Source: Coriobacteriaceae bacterium AF08-21 (GTDB taxonomy: Bacteria; Actinomycetota; Coriobacteriia; Coriobacteriales; Coriobacteriaceae). Taken from it: a stretch of DNA of 14,855 nucleotides. The position numbers and the translations under genes are program-made. The number at the start of each line of letters is the position of its first letter. Within the stretch, counting starts at the first letter, position 1. A model generated the notes under the pieces. It saw only the letters and a program-made list of their open reading frames with translations. It did no database searches and was not told the origin of the DNA. The stretch is from assembly GCA_027687465.1 (NCBI GenBank), contig JAQCQR010000029.1:1-14855 (forward strand). The letters are read 5' to 3'. Shown here in pieces: positions 12,668 through 14,855 of this stretch.

Positions 12668-12690
12668 CCCCGAGCGCATCGGGGTATCAT
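12668..12690 (+). promoter_or_regulatory. Probable comF promoter with inverted repeat in the spacer
   Basis: TATCAT (12685-12690) is a -10-like box preceded by GGGG. The 17 nt directly before it form a perfect inverted repeat CCCCGA-gcgca-TCGGGG (12668-12684), which could be an operator or the remains of a ricT terminator, although no T-run follows. The -35 position (GCCTTG) is weak. Predicted transcription would begin around 12697, a few bases before the leader hairpin. Confidence 0.5.
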
Positions 12691-12702
12691 AGCGCCGAAT
12701 CA

Positions 12703-12738
12703 ACAACCCTCCCTGCGACCGAATGTAGGGAGGGTTGT
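12703..12738 (+). promoter_or_regulatory. 12-bp leader hairpin sequestering the comF Shine-Dalgarno
   Basis: ACAACCCTCCCT (12703-12714) pairs perfectly with AGGGAGGGTTGT (12727-12738) across a 12-nt loop. The right arm is the ribosome binding site of comF, whose TTG start lies three nt past the stem. Folded, it should block initiation, so translation may depend on melting, a binding factor or a moving ribosome. There is no T-run, so termination is unlikely. Confidence 0.72.
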
Positions 12739-12741
12739 GTC

Positions 12742-13548
12742 TTGAAGAGCCATCTGAACATATCGAGCCGTCTGCAGGGTGCCGGTGCCCTACCGTTTGC
12801 GGACGAATTGCTACCGTTTGCCGAGCGGGTGGCACGCGAGGCGCTCGAGGCATTGTCGCCAACACGATGTGCCGGCTGCGAGCGCGCCGGTGCGCTTATT
12901 TGCCAAGACTGCCTGGCCGCGCTCACGCTCATCGACCCACGTCATAGCTGCACCCGATGCGGTGCCCCGTTTGGGGATTTGCTGTGCACTGAGTGTTCGG
13001 TCGAGGGCACGTCCTCGGCAATGGCGGAGGCGCTCGACCGCTGCCTGGCGTGCGCCGTCTATGCGCATCCGCTGCCGCGCATCATTAAAGCGTACAAGGA
13101 TGCGGGCGAGCGACGTCTGGCTCCGTATCTGGCGGAGCTGCTCTACGACACCGCCCTGCATGCCCAGGTCGTAGCGCCCGAACGCTTAGGAGGTGTGCTG
13201 TCCGGTGCGGATGCGGTGGTGTTTGTGCCTGCGACGGCGGCAGCGTTTCGGCGGCGTGGTTTTGATCATATGGAGGCTATTGCGCGCCCATTTTGCGAGC
13301 TGTCGGGTGTTCCCCTGCTCGATGCTCTCGTCAAGTACGGGCATGGCGACCAGCGCGAACTCGGTCGTGAGGAGCGCCGCGAGCGTGCCCAAGGCATGTA
13401 CGAGACCGTTGAGGACGTGCGGGGCCGCCGCCTGCTGCTCATCGACGACGTTATCACCACGGGTGCGACGATGGCAGCGGCTTCGGCGGAACTCAAGCGC
13501 GCCGGTGCCGCGGCCGTTGATGGCCTCGCTCTCGCACGCGTTTGGTAG
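12742..13548 (+). CDS. comF: ComF-family phosphoribosyltransferase-like protein
   Basis: A 268-residue ComF/GntX-type protein: N-terminal zinc-finger region then a type I phosphoribosyltransferase fold. Cysteine pairs at 43/46, 54/57, 70/73 and 82/85 form the zinc module. The PRPP-binding loop LLLIDDVITTGAT is at 231-243 with acidic Asp235-Asp236. ComF is needed for DNA uptake in naturally competent bacteria, but homologues occur in many that are not known to be competent, and no other competence gene is here. The start is TTG; GGAGGG lies about six nt upstream inside a stable hairpin. The usual GLS-x-x-xR-xxN stretch is altered to ELGREERRERAQ. The stop codon precedes the next gene's ATG by 11 nt, implying coupling. 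Confidence 0.88.
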   Translation: MKSHLNISSRLQGAGALPFADELLPFAERVAREALEALSPTRCAGCERAGALICQDCLAALTLIDPRHSCTRCGAPFGDLLCTECSVEGTSSAMAEALDRCLACAVYAHPLPRIIKAYKDAGERRLAPYLAELLYDTALHAQVVAPERLGGVLSGADAVVFVPATAAAFRRRGFDHMEAIARPFCELSGVPLLDALVKYGHGDQRELGREERRERAQGMYETVEDVRGRRLLLIDDVITTGATMAAASAELKRAGAAAVDGLALARVW

Positions 13549-13559
13549 GGGTGATTCAG

Positions 13560-14669
13560 ATGGCAATAAAGATCGGGCAGCGTGGCAAGCCTACAAGCGA
13601 GCAGCTGGCTGCTTCCGTAATCCTAACAGGCGCCTCGGCGCTACGCATGATGCGCGCCGAGCGCCGACAAATGGGTTACATCAGCTGGAGGGACCTCGAT
13701 CCCGATGAAGAGCGCCGTGTGCTGTGCACGTCGTCGCCCTCGACCGAGGACATCTATCTTCCCGACTTGGTGCGGATTGGGGCCGCAAGCGGCGAGGTGC
13801 AAGAAGATCTTTGCTTGCTGGTGGGATCTGCGGCGCAGCGCCGCCGCATGCCTGGCGTGGGCTGGTCCGTATGCTCTGGGTTGCCCGCCGGCTCGATTCT
13901 AGAGGTGGAACCGGGGGTGTACAGCCTATCTCCCGAGGCCCTTTGTGTTGCCGTCGCCCGCGAGGTCGGCTGTATCCAGGCGTTTGCCCTGGCCCAGGAA
14001 CTGTGTTCCAAGATTTCACTGAGCGATCGCGGGAAGTATCTGCCTCCCTACAGCTCACCTGTTGTGAATAGACTTGCAAAGGACAAGGATCAACCGGCAG
14101 ACGTGGGCTACTTTGAAGTCGAGCCGGTGCTGACGCCCGATCGCCTGGCAGATTACCTTGCGGCATGCAAGGGGAATGTGGCCAAACAGCTGCTGCGCCT
14201 GTGTCCCTACCTGTCAGAAAACCTGCGCTCGCCCATGGAGTGCATCATGCTCGCTCTGTTTTCGCTCCCGTTTTCCTATGGCGGATTTGCCTGCGGTCCT
14301 TTTAAGACCGACTACAAGATCGAGTTCGATGACCGCGCGCAGGCAATCTCAGGGATGCCGCATGCAATTTGCGATGCGTATCAGGAAACAGCCCGGTTTG
14401 ACCTTGAATACAACGGTGAGCTGGGCCATTCCTCCCGGAAGGGACGTATCCATGATGAAAAACGCAACACGGGCTTGATTACTATGGGAATCGAGGTCGC
14501 GACGGTCAACAACGAAATGCTCTGCGACATGGAAGCGATGGAAGCGCTTGCATGGCGCATGCACCAGCGTATGCGAAAGCGGTACCGGAATCGTGTCGAT
14601 GCCCGCAGGAAGAAGCAAGAGGCGTTGCTTAACACGCTGCGGGCGTGTTTTGGGCTTAAGCCGGTCTAA
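13560..14669 (+). CDS. Uncharacterised protein with possible PD-(D/E)XK-like C-terminal domain
   Basis: A 369-residue protein; I start at ATG 13560, eight nt after AGGGG, rather than an in-frame TTG 18 nt earlier that lies inside comF. The N-terminal half is unassigned: GVYSLSPEALCVAVARE (119-135) and a middle SPMECIMLALFSLPFSYGG (224-242) look like conserved framework. Near 281-290, DLEYNGELGH, then Asp299 with Lys301-Arg302 and GIEVATVNNEML (310-321), recall the E-x-D-G-x-x-H...D-x-x-R...L-x-x-x-G-x-x-V pattern of Vsr/DUF559-type nuclease-like folds, though the second acidic residue is unclear. A basic helix RMHQRMRKRYRNRVDARRKK follows (333-352). It may belong to a Coriobacteriia family of similar orphans, by memory only. 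GC of two sampled 60-nt lines is 52%, below its neighbours. Nuclease activity is unproven. Confidence 0.75.
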   Translation: MAIKIGQRGKPTSEQLAASVILTGASALRMMRAERRQMGYISWRDLDPDEERRVLCTSSPSTEDIYLPDLVRIGAASGEVQEDLCLLVGSAAQRRRMPGVGWSVCSGLPAGSILEVEPGVYSLSPEALCVAVAREVGCIQAFALAQELCSKISLSDRGKYLPPYSSPVVNRLAKDKDQPADVGYFEVEPVLTPDRLADYLAACKGNVAKQLLRLCPYLSENLRSPMECIMLALFSLPFSYGGFACGPFKTDYKIEFDDRAQAISGMPHAICDAYQETARFDLEYNGELGHSSRKGRIHDEKRNTGLITMGIEVATVNNEMLCDMEAMEALAWRMHQRMRKRYRNRVDARRKKQEALLNTLRACFGLKPV

Positions 14670-14703
14670 TTCGCGTCGAAAATAGAGGGTTAATCGTATG
14701 CCC

Positions 14704-14736
14704 TGGCCAAAATATGGCAAATATGAGTACTGTCAC
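14704..14736 (+). repeat. Dispersed 33-nt repeat, copy B
   Basis: It matches 269-301 on the opposite strand at 30 of 33 positions, sharing TGGCCAAAA and GGCAAATATGAGTACTGT. It begins 35 nt after the stop codon of the preceding gene. Directly after it, GTAACAG (14745-14751) can pair with CTGTCAC (14730-14736) with one mismatch. No gene follows in the remaining 120 nt. Confidence 0.7.
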
Positions 14737-14835
14737 TAAATCAGTAACAGCAAAATCAAGGAATTTAGAACTCGGAGGCGGCGTAAAGTGAGAAGATAAT
14801 AAACAAATGGGTAGCGCACAGAGATGTGGTGTAAG

Positions 14836-14855
14836 AGGCGGGGCATGCCCCGCCT
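14836..14855 (+). terminator. 20-bp perfect palindrome at window edge, possible terminator stem
   Basis: AGGCGGGGCATGCCCCGCCT is fully self-complementary: an 8-bp GC-rich stem with a CATG loop. The window ends here, so whether a T-run follows cannot be seen. If so it would be an intrinsic terminator for the comF and nuclease-like transcript, about 170 nt past the stop codon. It follows GTGGTGTAAGAG, a word repeated inverted at the left end (20-31). Confidence 0.4.

Overview
The window is about 14.9 kb of high-GC bacterial DNA. Gene content, gene order and codon use fit a Coriobacteriia actinobacterium, most probably Collinsella or a close relative. That assignment is my inference; no marker RNA gene is present. 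Coding genes are tightly packed and almost all rightward. Only an 84-aa orphan near the left end (362-616) and a membrane zinc-ribbon protein in the middle (7845-8828) run leftward.

Layout: (1) 1-361 holds no convincing gene, but has a leftward intrinsic terminator and a dispersed repeat. (2) 362-2452: a small orphan gene, a type Ic aspartate aminotransferase and a lone STAS-domain anti-sigma-factor antagonist. (3) 2606-5071: Tat export genes (a TatA/B-like protein and TatC) followed directly by the nickel-insertion genes hypA and hypB. Tat exports folded cofactor-loaded enzymes and HypAB loads nickel, so the pairing suggests an exported [NiFe] hydrogenase encoded elsewhere. (4) 5126-7702: a type IA topoisomerase of archaeal-like character, with four zinc ribbons and a lysine-rich tail. 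It ends at a strong bidirectional terminator. (5) 7767-9035: the leftward zinc-ribbon membrane gene, bracketed by two direct copies of a 58-nt REP-like hairpin and a different 20-bp inverted repeat. (6) 9136-12639: tmk-holB-ricT, an operon order also known from Firmicutes; ricT carries a long arginine-rich extension. (7) 12742-14669: comF, whose Shine-Dalgarno is buried in a 12-bp leader hairpin, followed at 11 nt by an unnamed protein with a possible PD-(D/E)XK-like C-terminus. (8) 14670-14855: non-coding, with a second copy of the left-end repeat and a 20-bp palindrome at the very edge.

Most genes are housekeeping. The unexplained signals are mainly non-coding: a 33-nt repeat found 3' of both outermost genes in the same relative orientation, REP-like hairpins flanking one gene, inverted repeats abutting several -10 boxes, and the SD-sequestering hairpin before comF. 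I found no CRISPR array, tRNA, rRNA, IS transposase or prophage gene.
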